Below, piece by piece: positions 23,536 to 31,551 of a DNA stretch of 64,000 nt. The notes beneath the pieces were generated by a model, which saw nothing but the letters and a program-made list of their open reading frames with translations, made no database searches and was not told the DNA's origin. Origin of the DNA: JAGNDO01 sp963704975 (GTDB taxonomy: Bacteria > Chloroflexota > Anaerolineae > Caldilineales > Caldilineaceae); NCBI GenBank assembly GCA_963704975.1, contig CAVPIK010000031.1, positions 62,001 through 126,000 of the forward strand, given 5' to 3'. The translations under genes were made by a program, and so were the position numbers. Positions within the stretch are counted from its first letter, which is position 1; each line of letters starts with the position of its first letter.

Positions 23536-23566
23536 AGCGGAGTTCGCACCCCCTGGTGCGAACGGG
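23536..23566. repeat. Small GTTCGCACCC hairpin, part of the GGGTGTGTTC element core
   Basis: GTTCGCACCCCCTGGTGCGAAC plus GGGTCTGCG is identical to the core of the MITE at 53296-53397, without its terminal repeats. Confidence 0.6.
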
Positions 23567-23581
23567 TCTGCGGACGCTGGG

Positions 23582-23820
23582 CTAGGCAGTCACCAACTCT
23601 GGATAGGCGACGACCGAGACTTCACTGCTCACCGTACGCAGTTGGCGCAAAATCTCTGTCACCCGGTCAACCGCCTGACCCGCCAAGAACGGTTCATGGC
23701 AGTCGGCGCAAACCTCTGCCGGAACTCCCTTGATGACCACAACAGCGTTCTGCTTCAGAAAAGGGAATGGCGAGACTTCCACGGTCCGCCGCATGTCGGA
23801 CAAATGCATTGCGTGTTCAT
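23582..23820 (-). CDS. YgiT-type zinc-finger protein, one frameshift
   Basis: About 79 residues in two frames switching near 23795. The first CxxC pair is in MNTQCICPTCGG; after the break TVEVSPFPFLKQNAVVVIKGV leads to the second pair EVCADCHEPFLAGQAV. This is the N-terminal zinc-binding domain of MqsA/YgiT-type antitoxins. The DNA-binding HTH part of full-length MqsA is absent, as is usual for short YgiT proteins, which normally pair with a DUF4258 toxin. No such toxin is seen next to it. Confidence 0.7.
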
Positions 23821-23875
23821 GGGTATGTTCACTCGACATGGGGAAGCGCCTGGCCGCGGCGTCTGTTGGACACAA

Positions 23876-24127
23876 TCAATCCGCCGCGACGATGCACAGC
23901 GCCTCCAATTCCTCCAAGTCAGGTTCCCGCTGTCGTAACTGATGGACGCCAGCCCGTTCAGCCGCATCGATCATCGACGCGGCCTGCTGCACCCGCTCGG
24001 CTGGCGTGAGTAGTTTTGTGATGGCAAGCTGCTTGGGGTCAAGCTCCGCGATCGCGCCAGCAATCTGTCGGCGCATCCGCTCGGTCACGATGAAGGATTC
24101 TTTGGGCGGGTTGTTTGGGGTTTGCAT
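23876..24127 (-). CDS. Small helical protein of unknown function in an antitoxin cluster
   Basis: An 83-residue, charged, helix-rich protein starting MQTPNNPPKESFIVTERMRR, with LTPAERVQQAASMIDAAERA and a conserved-looking end LRQREPDLEELEALCIVAAD. Similar small proteins of the LTPAxR...REPxLxExE type occur beside nucleotidyltransferase or toxin-antitoxin genes, but I cannot assign a function. It lies between the HigA-like gene and the YgiT-like gene, all on the minus strand. Confidence 0.55.
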   Translation of the reverse strand: MQTPNNPPKESFIVTERMRRQIAGAIAELDPKQLAITKLLTPAERVQQAASMIDAAERAGVHQLRQREPDLEELEALCIVAAD

Positions 24128-24138
24128 GTCTATTCGTC

Positions 24139-24444
24139 TCAAGCCGCCAACGAAAGGATACGCTCGATTTGGCGAACTGGTTTCTTGCGAGCAAGATCGT
24201 AGACAGTTTGGAGATTCATCCAAAACTCCGGTGTCGTGTCCAACGCCTGGGAGAGCAACCATGCGGTTTGGGGTGTGACGCCTCGCTTCCCATTGATCAG
24301 TTCGTTGATGCGCTGGGTTGAGACGCCAACGTGGCGGGCAAAGCCGATCTGTGAAATGCCCAACGGGATCAGAAATTCTTCTGCCAAAATCTCCCCAGGG
24401 TGGGTTGGAATTCGGTTTTCGGGAATGATTGTTTTTGCCATCAT
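24139..24444 (-). CDS. higA: HigA-family addiction-module antitoxin
   Basis: The 101-residue product carries the HigA signature RIPTHPGEILAEEFLIPLGI followed by an XRE-type helix-turn-helix (SQIGFARHVGVSTQRINELING, WLLSQALDTTPEFWMNLQ). HigA proteins bind their own promoter and neutralise a HigB mRNA interferase. No HigB is encoded upstream or downstream: the upstream neighbour is a HicB-like fragment. It is therefore an orphan antitoxin or a free-standing regulator. The start could be either of the two adjacent ATG codons. Confidence 0.85.
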   Translation of the reverse strand: MMAKTIIPENRIPTHPGEILAEEFLIPLGISQIGFARHVGVSTQRINELINGKRGVTPQTAWLLSQALDTTPEFWMNLQTVYDLARKKPVRQIERILSLAA

Positions 24445-24447
24445 GTT

Positions 24448-24654
24448 TCACACTTTAGCACTATCACGGAGTCCATGCAAGTCGATCTCCAAATAATCGT
24501 CAACGGCCTCCTCAAACGCTGCCCGTAGCTCGACCACCGAATCACCATGAAAGCCGACTATATCGGCGATCCCTGCCAAGTGTCCCACAAAACAGCCATC
24601 GTCCTCGCTGTACTCGATCTGTGCTGAAAAGTCTCGATAGGTCATGGGTTTCAT
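24448..24654 (-). CDS. HicB-like antitoxin lacking its DNA-binding domain
   Basis: The 68-residue protein has the HicB partial-RNase-H fold motif: MTYRDFSAQIEYSEDDGCFV, GHLAGIADIVGFHGDSV and ELRAAFEEAVDDYLEID. Full HicB proteins of this class are about 110 residues and end in a ribbon-helix-helix after DDYLxxC..; here the reading frame ends at HGLRDSAKV, just before the HigA gene. The truncation may reflect a deletion that brought two modules together. The first ATG overlaps the stop of the DUF2723 gene; the second ATG (24645) may be the real start. No HicA toxin is present. Confidence 0.75.
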   Translation of the reverse strand: MKPMTYRDFSAQIEYSEDDGCFVGHLAGIADIVGFHGDSVVELRAAFEEAVDDYLEIDLHGLRDSAKV

Positions 24655-26722
24655 GGGTTTACCTCCGCTTGATCAGGAATCGAAAGCCGCACTTCGGCCA
24701 AATTTTCAAATCCCCCCGCCACCGCCCGGTAGAGGATGACCATAATCCCGTCCACGCCGGAAGAATTTGGCAATCGATAAGCGTCGGCCACGGGGACCCC
24801 GGCGGGCAGACGGCTGAACGTCAACAGCCCCGCCACCGGCCCAGGCCGATCCTGTTGCAGGATGGCCCCGCCTTCCCCCGCCGGGTCGGGGATGAAGTTG
24901 CCGCCGACCGTGGGGCGCACGCTGATGGACCAGTCGCTGGGCTGCGCATCCGGGTCGATCTGCCAAACCAGGGTCAAATCCAGGCTGGGCGGGGCGGCGA
25001 AGACCGGCGCACCGTCGGGGCCGGGCTGCACGGTGTAGCCGACCAGGGTGATGCCATCCCCCACGGGCTTGGTTGAGGACGGTTTCCGGCACGGGCGCAG
25101 CTTCTCCGCCAACCGTGCTCAGGGCCACCCAATCCGGGCTGTGGGCGGTGAGGGTGACCGCCCCGCCCCCATCCCCCAACTCCGAAAGCAGCAGGGGGAC
25201 CACCCCGGTCTCGGCCAAGATCGTGCGCCCGGCTGCCAAACTTTGGGCCACTTGGTCTCGGTTGAGAATTTCCACATCGGGGCGGATGGCCCAAATATCG
25301 CTCAAATAGGTCAACCCCAACGCATCCCCCACGGGGGCGAAGAGGCCCACATCAGCGGGCAAAGGCTGGGCTCAGCAACACCGCCGCCCGGTCCAATGCT
25401 GTGTCCGCCACGCGTCCCCGGCTGTCCGCCGCGGGCAGGGAGGCCATCACCCGCCAGAGGATGGCGACGATCAGGATGGCGGTGATCAAGGTGAGCGGGT
25501 GAAGGGGTGAAGGGGTGAAGGGGTGATTTGGCCGCGCCACCCCGTCTGCGTGCCATCCATTGTGCATTGTGCATTGTCCATTGTGCATTGATCCCAACCA
25601 GTCCCAACAAGCACCAAGGGATACGCCAGGCAAGATCACCTGATACCAATTGCCAAAACGGTCCACCCAACAGAAGGCGAAGATAGATCAGCAGGGTGGT
25701 GTAGAGCAAGAAAGGCCATGCGTCGTGCCCAAAAACCAGATGCCGATCAGCCCCAGGATCAGCAGCGGGATGCTCAGTTCCTGCCAGATCAACGAGGGGA
25801 AAGCCCACCCCTTCCCAAAAGCCACGGGCCGGGTCCAGCCCCCAACTCAGCTCATCCCGTCCCTGGGCGGTGGAGACAAAGGCCCAGAACCACTCGCCCG
25901 CGGTTTGCCACGTCCCCTGCCCCCACCATTCAGGATGTGCTGCCGCCCCGAATGTAGACATAAACATAGCTCGCCAACGGCAAGGCTGCCGAGGCCACTG
26001 CGCCCAACACAGTCAGCGGACGCCGCAGCAGATCCGGGCGATCCACCAACACCAAAATCACCACGGCGGGCACAATAAAGGCCACGGTCACCATGTGGGC
26101 CAAACTCAACCCGCACAGGAAGGCGAGGAGGAGCAAATGGCGAATGGCGAATGGCGAATGGCGGGAGTGGGGAGTGGTTAATTGATTGGTTGGTTGATTG
26201 TCATCGCCATTCGCCATTCGCCATTCGCCCCACAACAAATAGACATACACAATCCCCAAGGTCTGGGCGATGGCGCTGCTGTATTGTTCGGTGGTGGTGG
26301 CGTAATACCAGAAGAAGTAGGTGACGGCGTAGAAGGCGGTGAGGAGGGTGGCGAACAGGCGATCCCCGTGGGGCCGGTCTGCTGTGCCGGGTCAGGCGGA
26401 TGATGATGGCGTAGAACAGGGCCAGGGCGAGCAAGGCCCACAGGATGCTATAGCTGCTCAGCAGGGGGATGGGGTTGGGCAGGGGATTGCCCAGCAATCG
26501 GGCCGCGCCGCGCAGACCGTGGAACCAGAGCCAGCCGCCCATTGTGTACAGGGGATAGCCCGGCGCATTGCTGGGCCGGGCCTGCACCTGGGCATACTGA
26601 TGGGTGATCAGATCCCCGCCCTCCAACTCCTGGGGCATGAAGCCGGTGTCCAGGGTGGCGATATAGACAAAAAGCGCCACCGTCAACAGCAGCGCCAAGG
26701 GCCAATGTGGAAATTTTCGCAT
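24651..26722 (-). CDS. DUF2723 (GT117-like) polytopic membrane protein, frame broken, with two repeat-encoded inserts
   Basis: About 690 residues when joined over breaks near 26370, 25955, 25800, 25680, 25370 and 25060. The N-terminus shows the DUF2723 hallmark: ATLDTGFMPQELEGGDL, ARPSNAPGYPLYTMGGWLW. Several membrane helices follow (e.g. LLAFLCGLSLAHMVTVAFIV) and a soluble C-terminal domain (DLTLVWQIDPDAQPSDW). Such proteins are predicted glycosyltransferases. Two hydrophilic inserts are encoded by short tandem repeat pairs: EWRMANGDDNQPTNQ...RHSPFAIRH (about 26137-26230) and NGQCTMHNG...HPFTPSPLHP (about 25497-25592). Confidence 0.75.
25497..25592. repeat. Short tandem repeats inside the DUF2723 gene (site 1)
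   Basis: GGGTGAAG octamers at 25497-25530 and CATTGTG/CATTGTC heptamers at 25557-25592. Both words recur elsewhere in the window (61168-61255, 61634-61671, 30003-30045). Confidence 0.75.
26137..26230. repeat. Inverted heptamer pair (AATGGCG arms) inside the DUF2723 gene (site 2)
   Basis: AATGGCG tandem units at 26137-26163, a 40-bp centre holding TTGATTGGTTGG, and complementary CGCCATT units at 26203-26228. The same word pair lies inside the radical SAM gene (29978-30093). Confidence 0.8.
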
Positions 26723-26734
26723 AGTTTCTTAGGT

Positions 26735-26851
26735 TGCGAGTTGTCAGTTGCGAGGGGTGGGAGGAATTAAAAATTGAGAATTGAAAATTGAAAAGGATCG
26801 ACAGTTCGCAAGACCAATCTCAATATCTCAAATCTCAATTCTCAATTTCCC
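26735..26851. repeat. Inverted heptamer pair (ATTGAAA arms)
   Basis: AATTGAGAATTGAAAATTGAA at about 26769-26792 and complementary CTCAATTCTCAATTT units at 26830-26849. It fills the gap between the DUF2723 and MscS genes and could fold as a hairpin in the transcript. Confidence 0.75.
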
Positions 26852-27688
26852 CTATCCCGTAATCTCGATCCCGCCTTGTTCAAAGGCACTTTGGATCAGG
26901 CCGAGAAGTTGTGTGCGGCTGGAGGCACCTCGGCCATATTGGGTGCGGGCGACCAGACTCAACTCGGTGTGGACACCCATCTCGCCTGACGTGCTGATCA
27001 GCTCCGGTACTTCCAATAGATCCGGTATTTTCTCCATCAGGGTGGGCACGACCCGGTTGAGGATGTGCATGGCCTCGTCCAACTGGGCGGTCTTGATCTG
27101 GAGGCGAATGGTGCCGATGCTGAAGGTGCCCCGGGCAAAGTTGCGCACATTGCGCACCTCGCCGTTGGGGATCACGTAAAATTCCCCAGACGGGGCGCGG
27201 AGATGGGTGGTGCGCAGGTTGAGATCCTCGACCATGCCCTCCACCCCGTTGATCTCCACCTTCTCGCCGATGGTGTATTGATCTTCAAAGAGAAAGACCA
27301 TGCCGCTGATATAGTCGCTGACCAAGGGCCTTGCCCCCAGGCCAAAGGCGGCGCTGAACAGTCCAAGGAAGGTGAGTAGCCCTCTGGAATCCACGAAGAG
27401 ACTGAGGGCGGCTACCGTGGCGATCACATAGACAAGGGCGCGCAGCACATCTTGGGTCAGCCCGCCCAGGGTTTCGGCCCGCCGCTTGTTGGTGCGATGC
27501 CGGTTTCGTCCCCAGCCACCGCTGCTGATCACCGTGCGCCGCACCACCGGCGACAAGATCTGGATCGCCACCCAGGCCATCACATAGTAAAGGACGACGA
27601 GGTAGAAGCGTCGCAACCCTGGATCGGTGAAAATCCATCTGAGTAAGTTGAGTAACCAGTCGTTTAGCATAGAAGCCGATGCTATCAT
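26852..27688 (-). CDS. MscS-family mechanosensitive ion channel
   Basis: The intact 278-residue protein has three predicted membrane helices (FYLVVLYYVMAWVAIQIL, DVLRALVYVIATVAALSLFV, and the pore helix LLTFLGLFSAAFGLGARPLVSDYISG). The pore-lining Gly/Ala pattern and the beta-domain motif FEDQYTIGEKVEINGVEGMV, then NLRTTHLRAPSGEFYVIPNG, are diagnostic for MscS. It releases solutes on hypo-osmotic shock. It is the short form, with no extra N-terminal helices. It stands upstream of, and on the same strand as, the DUF2723 gene but is separated from it by a heptamer repeat pair. Confidence 0.93.
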   Translation of the reverse strand: MIASASMLNDWLLNLLRWIFTDPGLRRFYLVVLYYVMAWVAIQILSPVVRRTVISSGGWGRNRHRTNKRRAETLGGLTQDVLRALVYVIATVAALSLFVDSRGLLTFLGLFSAAFGLGARPLVSDYISGMVFLFEDQYTIGEKVEINGVEGMVEDLNLRTTHLRAPSGEFYVIPNGEVRNVRNFARGTFSIGTIRLQIKTAQLDEAMHILNRVVPTLMEKIPDLLEVPELISTSGEMGVHTELSLVARTQYGRGASSRTQLLGLIQSAFEQGGIEITG

Positions 27689-27748
27689 GAGCGGGAAGCG
27701 CTGTCAAAGCTGGGGGGAGAAACTTTCGGGATCGGTGGTCACGTAGGG

Positions 27749-27835
27749 TCAATCCGAATCTCGTTCCCACGCGGAGCATGGGAACGCAGGCTGGCGCTCG
27801 GCGCCCCTCGGCGCAGGTGCGAGATCCCCCGAACT
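27749..27835. repeat. GTTCCCACGC-type inverted repeat
   Basis: CTCGTTCCCACGCGGAGCAT, then GGGAACG, with GCGAGATCCC at the far end. Similar GTTCCCA/TGGGAAC repeats are common dispersed elements; this is the only copy in the window. Confidence 0.55.
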
Positions 27836-27879
27836 GTTTTGTACCTGTCCACACTTTTGGCGTTGAACCAGGGCCACCG

Positions 27880-27885
27880 TATAAT
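27880..27885 (+). promoter_or_regulatory. -10 box of the amidotransferase gene
   Basis: TATAAT about 45 bp before the ATG at 27931. The -35 region is poor. Confidence 0.45.
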
Positions 27886-27930
27886 TGAGAGATTGTTATT
27901 GCCGAATTGCACCTTTGGACAGGATGGATT

Positions 27931-28995
27931 ATGCACCGAGAATTGCACAAACGCGACGAGCTTCCGGATCTTCAGCCCATGCCGTCGGCAGATCCGCCCA
28001 AGAAACGCCCCTTGATCGGCGTCCCCACGGGACGTGAGCGATCTCAGCGTTTTCATGGGTTGCCCCTCTATATCATGAACCAGACCTACATCCGCACCCT
28101 GGAAAAACTGGGCGCGCTGCCGGTGATGATTCCCTTGCAGATGACCGACGAGACCCTGCGGGGCATCTTCGAGCGGCTGGACGGCATCTTCCTGCCCGGC
28201 GGCGAGGACATGGACCCCGGCACCTATGACGAGGAGCGCCATCCCCAGTTGGGCGCGGTGGACAAGGAGCGGGACCGCACGGAACTGCTCCTCACCCGGT
28301 GGGCTTTGGCCGAGGGGATGCCCTTCTTTGGCATCTGTCGAGGCGTGCAGGTGCTGAACGTGGCCTGCGGCGGCGCGCTCTACCAGGATATTCACAGCCA
28401 ACGCCCGGATCTGGAGAAGCACGACTATTTCCCGCCCAAGTTCGAGCGCTTCCGCATCAGCCATCAGGTTGACATTGAGGCGGACAGCCGGGTGGGCAGC
28501 GCGTTGGGCAAGGTCCACGAGATCAACTCCATGCACCACCAGGGCATCAAGCGGGTGGGCAACGGCCTGCGGGTGGTCGCCACCGCCCCGGACGGTCTGC
28601 CCGAGGCCCTGGAAATGCCCGCCCTGCCCTTCGCCGTGGGTGTCCAGTGGCATCCCGAAGAGCTGGCCAAGACCGACCAGCACAGCGCCAATCTCTTCTA
28701 TCAATTTGTGGAAACCGCCGCCTCGGACTGGCACGAACAGGTGCCGTCGAGCTGGCCCGGCCACTTTCAGCAACTGCTCCAAGACGCCGAACGCCGCCGA
28801 CCCGAGCGACCTGTGGCCGTCTCTCTGCCCAACCCAGCCTACACCAACGGCGTCACCCTGGCCCCGGTGGCCGTGGGCAACGGCAGCAATGGAAACGGGG
28901 CACTGCAGGTTGCGGTCAACGGCGGCAACGGCAACGGCCTGCCCGCCCCGGTGGACGAACTCGATGGCGCAGAGCTAATCACCCACTGCGCGTAG
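27931..28995 (+). CDS. Class I glutamine amidotransferase, gamma-glutamyl-GABA hydrolase (PuuD-like) family
   Basis: The 354-residue protein has the peptidase C26 core: RPLIGVPTGRERSQRFHGLP, GIFLPGGEDMDPGTYDEE, nucleophile Cys in FFGICRGVQVLNVACGG, ALYQDIHSQ, SMHHQGIKRVG, and the His-Glu pair in GVQWHPEELAK. Enzymes of this family hydrolyse gamma-glutamyl-GABA or related gamma-glutamyl amides. Its C-terminal 90 residues are an extension rich in Asn/Gly (GNGSNGNG, NGGNGNGLP), probably disordered. The ATG at 27931 is preferred because it follows the -10 box and starts the conserved region. Confidence 0.88.
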   Translation: MHRELHKRDELPDLQPMPSADPPKKRPLIGVPTGRERSQRFHGLPLYIMNQTYIRTLEKLGALPVMIPLQMTDETLRGIFERLDGIFLPGGEDMDPGTYDEERHPQLGAVDKERDRTELLLTRWALAEGMPFFGICRGVQVLNVACGGALYQDIHSQRPDLEKHDYFPPKFERFRISHQVDIEADSRVGSALGKVHEINSMHHQGIKRVGNGLRVVATAPDGLPEALEMPALPFAVGVQWHPEELAKTDQHSANLFYQFVETAASDWHEQVPSSWPGHFQQLLQDAERRRPERPVAVSLPNPAYTNGVTLAPVAVGNGSNGNGALQVAVNGGNGNGLPAPVDELDGAELITHCA

Positions 28996-29002
28996 CCGTC
29001 AA

Positions 29003-29033
29003 CAGACCGAGTTTCTGAAAGAAGCTCGGTCTG
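29003..29033 (+). terminator. Hairpin after the amidotransferase gene
   Basis: CAGACCGAG and complement around a 13-nt loop, without a strong T-run. It precedes a stronger terminator. Confidence 0.5.
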
Positions 29034-29052
29034 TGCGTCAACCCAAACATAC

Positions 29053-29095
29053 AAAAAGAGACGGCACCGCAAATTTAGCGGTGCCGTCTCTTTTT
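29053..29095. terminator. Bidirectional intrinsic terminator between amidotransferase and tRNA-Glu
   Basis: AGAGACGGCACCGC and complement, flanked by A-run and T-run, so it can end transcripts from both strands. It abuts the CCA end of the tRNA gene. Confidence 0.88.
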
Positions 29096-29173
29096 TGGTA
29101 GCGCATACGGGATTCGAACCCGTGTCTCGGCCTTGAGAGGGCCGTGTCCTGGGCCCCTAGACGAATGCGCCAC
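29096..29173 (-). tRNA. tRNA-Glu (CTC anticodon), CCA encoded
   Basis: Minus strand: acceptor GTGGCGC pairs with GCGCTAC; D-arm GTCTAGGGGCCCAGGAC; anticodon stem CGGCC/GGCCG with loop CTCTCAA, giving anticodon CTC (codon GAG); T-arm ACGGGTTCGAATCCCGT; 3' CCA encoded. It is preceded by a perfect promoter and followed by a terminator. Confidence 0.95.
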
Positions 29174-29232
29174 GCAAGGTGCTGCATGTTTCGGGTGATG
29201 GGGCCCTTGCCTCTTTCAAGGCAACGCTCCGA

Positions 29233-29261
29233 ATTATAGGGAAAACCGGCCTGACTGTCAA
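29233..29261 (-). promoter_or_regulatory. Consensus sigma70 promoter of tRNA-Glu
   Basis: Minus strand TTGACA, 17-bp spacer, TATAAT: a full consensus, as expected for a stable RNA. Confidence 0.88.
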
Positions 29262-29319
29262 ATTTGGGCACCTTCAGGACATGGCCAAAGTTCAGTTCGG
29301 CCCACCGGATCCCCTGTGC

Positions 29320-29325
29320 TATAAT
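29320..29325 (+). promoter_or_regulatory. -10 box upstream of the radical SAM gene
   Basis: TGTGCTATAAT about 90 bp before the ATG at 29416. No convincing -35 box. Confidence 0.4.
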
Positions 29326-29342
29326 CCATCCTCAACCTGTCC

Positions 29343-29373
29343 CAAAGCGGGTTCAAACCCCGCCCGTTCACCC
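29343..29373 (+). other. tRNA 3'-end-like fragment
   Basis: GCGGGTTCAAACCCCGC has the stem, loop and TTC of a T-arm and is followed by seven acceptor-like bases, one discriminator base and CCA. No matching D-arm, anticodon arm or 5' acceptor exists upstream, so this is a fragment rather than a tRNA gene. Confidence 0.45.
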
Positions 29374-29415
29374 AATTACGGGGGAATGGCAAACGAGACC
29401 ACAAGGGAGACACCC

Positions 29416-31551
29416 ATGCTATCCTCGCCCAAACAGATCACCCGCGCCCTGGACCGCATCCTGCACAAGGTGGTCCAGCCCGCCCGCTATACCGGCGGCG
29501 AGCTGAATACCATCACCAAGGATTGGTCCGATCCCCGCCATCCGCAGCAAGATTGCCCTGGCTTTTCCCGATATCTACGAATTGGGCGGCTCCAATTTGG
29601 GGCTGGCCTTGCTCTACGATCTGATCAACAAGCGGGACGACCTGCTGGCCGAGCGGGTCTATTGCCCGTGGACCGATTTCGAGGCCATCATGCGCCGGGA
29701 TGGCATCCCCCTCTACGGGCTGGAGAGCCGCCACCCCGTGGCCGATTTCGACATCTTCGCCTTCAGCCTGCCCTACGAACAACTCTACACCAATGTCCTC
29801 ACCATGCTGGATCTGGCCGGCATTCCCCTGCGCGCCGCGGACCGGGGCGTCGCGCATCCCCTGGTCATCGCCGGCGGCTCCGGCTGCTACAACCCGGAAC
29901 CCATGAGCGCCTTCTTTGACGCCATGGTGATCGGCGAGGGGGAAGAGGTGATCTTTGAGGTGATTGAGGCGTTTAGCGAATGGCGAATGGCGAATGGCGA
30001 GGGGAATGCACAATGGACAATGGACAATGCACAATGGGATGAGAAAATACCCGATCCCCAATCCCCCAATTCGCCATTCGCCATTCGCCATTCGCTCTGG
30101 ACCCGCCTGGCCGCCATCCCCGGCGTCTATGTGCCCGCGCTTGTACGACGTGAGCTATGCGGCGGATGGGTCGATTGCGGCGACCGTGCCCAACCATCCC
30201 AGCGCGCCGGCGGAGGTGATGAAGCGGGTGGTGACCGTGCTGCCGGAGCCGGTGACCAAGCTTCATCGTGCCCTACATCGATGTGGTCCACAACCGGGCG
30301 GCCATCGAGATCATGCGGGGCTGCACCCGGGGCTGTCGCTTCTGCCAGGCCGGGATGATCTTCCGCCCGGTGCGGGAGCGGCCCGTGGAAGAGATCCTGC
30401 GCGCCGTGGACGAGATGATCGAACAGTGCGGCTTCGAGGAGGTCAGCTTCCTCAGCCTGAGCAGCAGCGACTATACCCATGTGGACGAGTTGGTGCGGCG
30501 CACCATGGAGAAGCACGGGGCCAAAAAGCTGTCAGCATCGGCCTGCCCTCCCTGCGCATCGAGAGCTTCAGCGTGGATCTGATGGACCTGCTGGAGCAAG
30601 GGCCGCCGCCGCTCCGGCTTCACCTTTGCGCCGGAAGCCGCCACGGACCGCCTGCGGGATGTGATCAACAAGCCCATCGCCTCGGCAGATCTGCTGGCCA
30701 CCGCCGAGGAGGTCTACAAGCGGGGCTGGACCACCATCAAGATGTACTTCATGATCGGCCACCCCACCCAGACCTTGGAAGATGTGCAGGCCATCGCCGA
30801 CCTGTCCAAGGCGGTGCTGGCCGTGGGCCGCCGGGTGCTGGGCAACAAGGCCAACGTGCGCATCGGCGTCAGCACCCTGGTGCCCAAACCCCACACCCCG
30901 TTCCAATGGGTGCCCATGGAGGATGAGGCGGTGATCCGGGAGCAGATCGGACTGCTCAAGCGGGAGATGATGGGGCCAGGGGTCAAGTTTACCTGGAACA
31001 ACCCGGACGAGACCCTGGTCGAGGCCTTCCTGACCCGAGGCGACCGCAAGCTGAGCGATGTGATCCAGCGGGCCTGGGAGCTGGGGGCCAAGCTGGACGC
31101 CTGGGGCGAACACTTCCGCTTTGACATCTGGCAGCAAGCCTTTGCCGAAACCGGGCTGGATATGGATTGGTACGCCCGGCGCGCTCGGCCCACGGACGAG
31201 ATCCTGCCCTGGGATCACATCTCCGCCGGGCTGAAGAAGCAATTTTTGCTGGAGGAGTACATCAACACCTACGCGGGCGGGGTGGTGGACGACTGCCGGG
31301 AGCACTGCTTCTCCTGCGGCATCCTGGGCAACTTCAAAGAGCAGCGCCGAGACGCGCCGGACGACGCCTGGTGCTGTCCGCCCCTGGGCAAGGGCAAAGA
31401 TCGCCAGCCCGTGGACATCCACACCGTGCCCCTCTACTTCAACGACGATATGTCCCCGGACAAAGTCGGCCAGTTCGATCACCGGGTCCCCCAGCGCCGG
31501 GCGGGGACGGTGGTGCAGCGGGTTGAGATGGAAGGATTGAAAAATGACTGA
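29416..31551 (+). CDS. TIGR03960 B12-binding-type radical SAM protein, frame broken, with a repeat-encoded insert
   Basis: About 710 residues joined over breaks near 29525, 30140, 30260, 30530 and 30600. The N-terminal half (ALAFPDIYELGGSNLGLALL, PLVIAGGSGCYNPEPMSAFF, AMVIGEGEEVIFEVIEAF) is the B12-binding-like domain. The radical SAM cluster is RGCTRGCRFCQAG (CxxxCxxC), followed by FTFAPEAATDRLRDVINK and TIKMYFMIGHPTQTLEDVQ. At the end DDCREHCFSCGI holds further cysteines. Related proteins are fused or paired with DUF2344 proteins and are thought to modify RNA or cofactors; the substrate is not known. An insert encoding EWRMANGEGNAQWTMDNAQW and more sits at 29978-30093 in frame. Confidence 0.85.
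29978..30093. repeat. Inverted heptamer pair (AATGGCG and ACAATGG words) inside the radical SAM gene
   Basis: AATGGCG units at 29978-30000, ACAATGG/ACAATGC units at 30009-30037, and complementary CGCCATT units at 30069-30093. The insertion keeps the frame open and adds about 40 residues between two conserved blocks. Confidence 0.85.

Noticed and set aside
27739..28782. Long minus-strand open frame of 347 codons opposite the amidotransferase gene
   Set aside because: It is the antisense shadow of a clearly conserved C26 amidotransferase.
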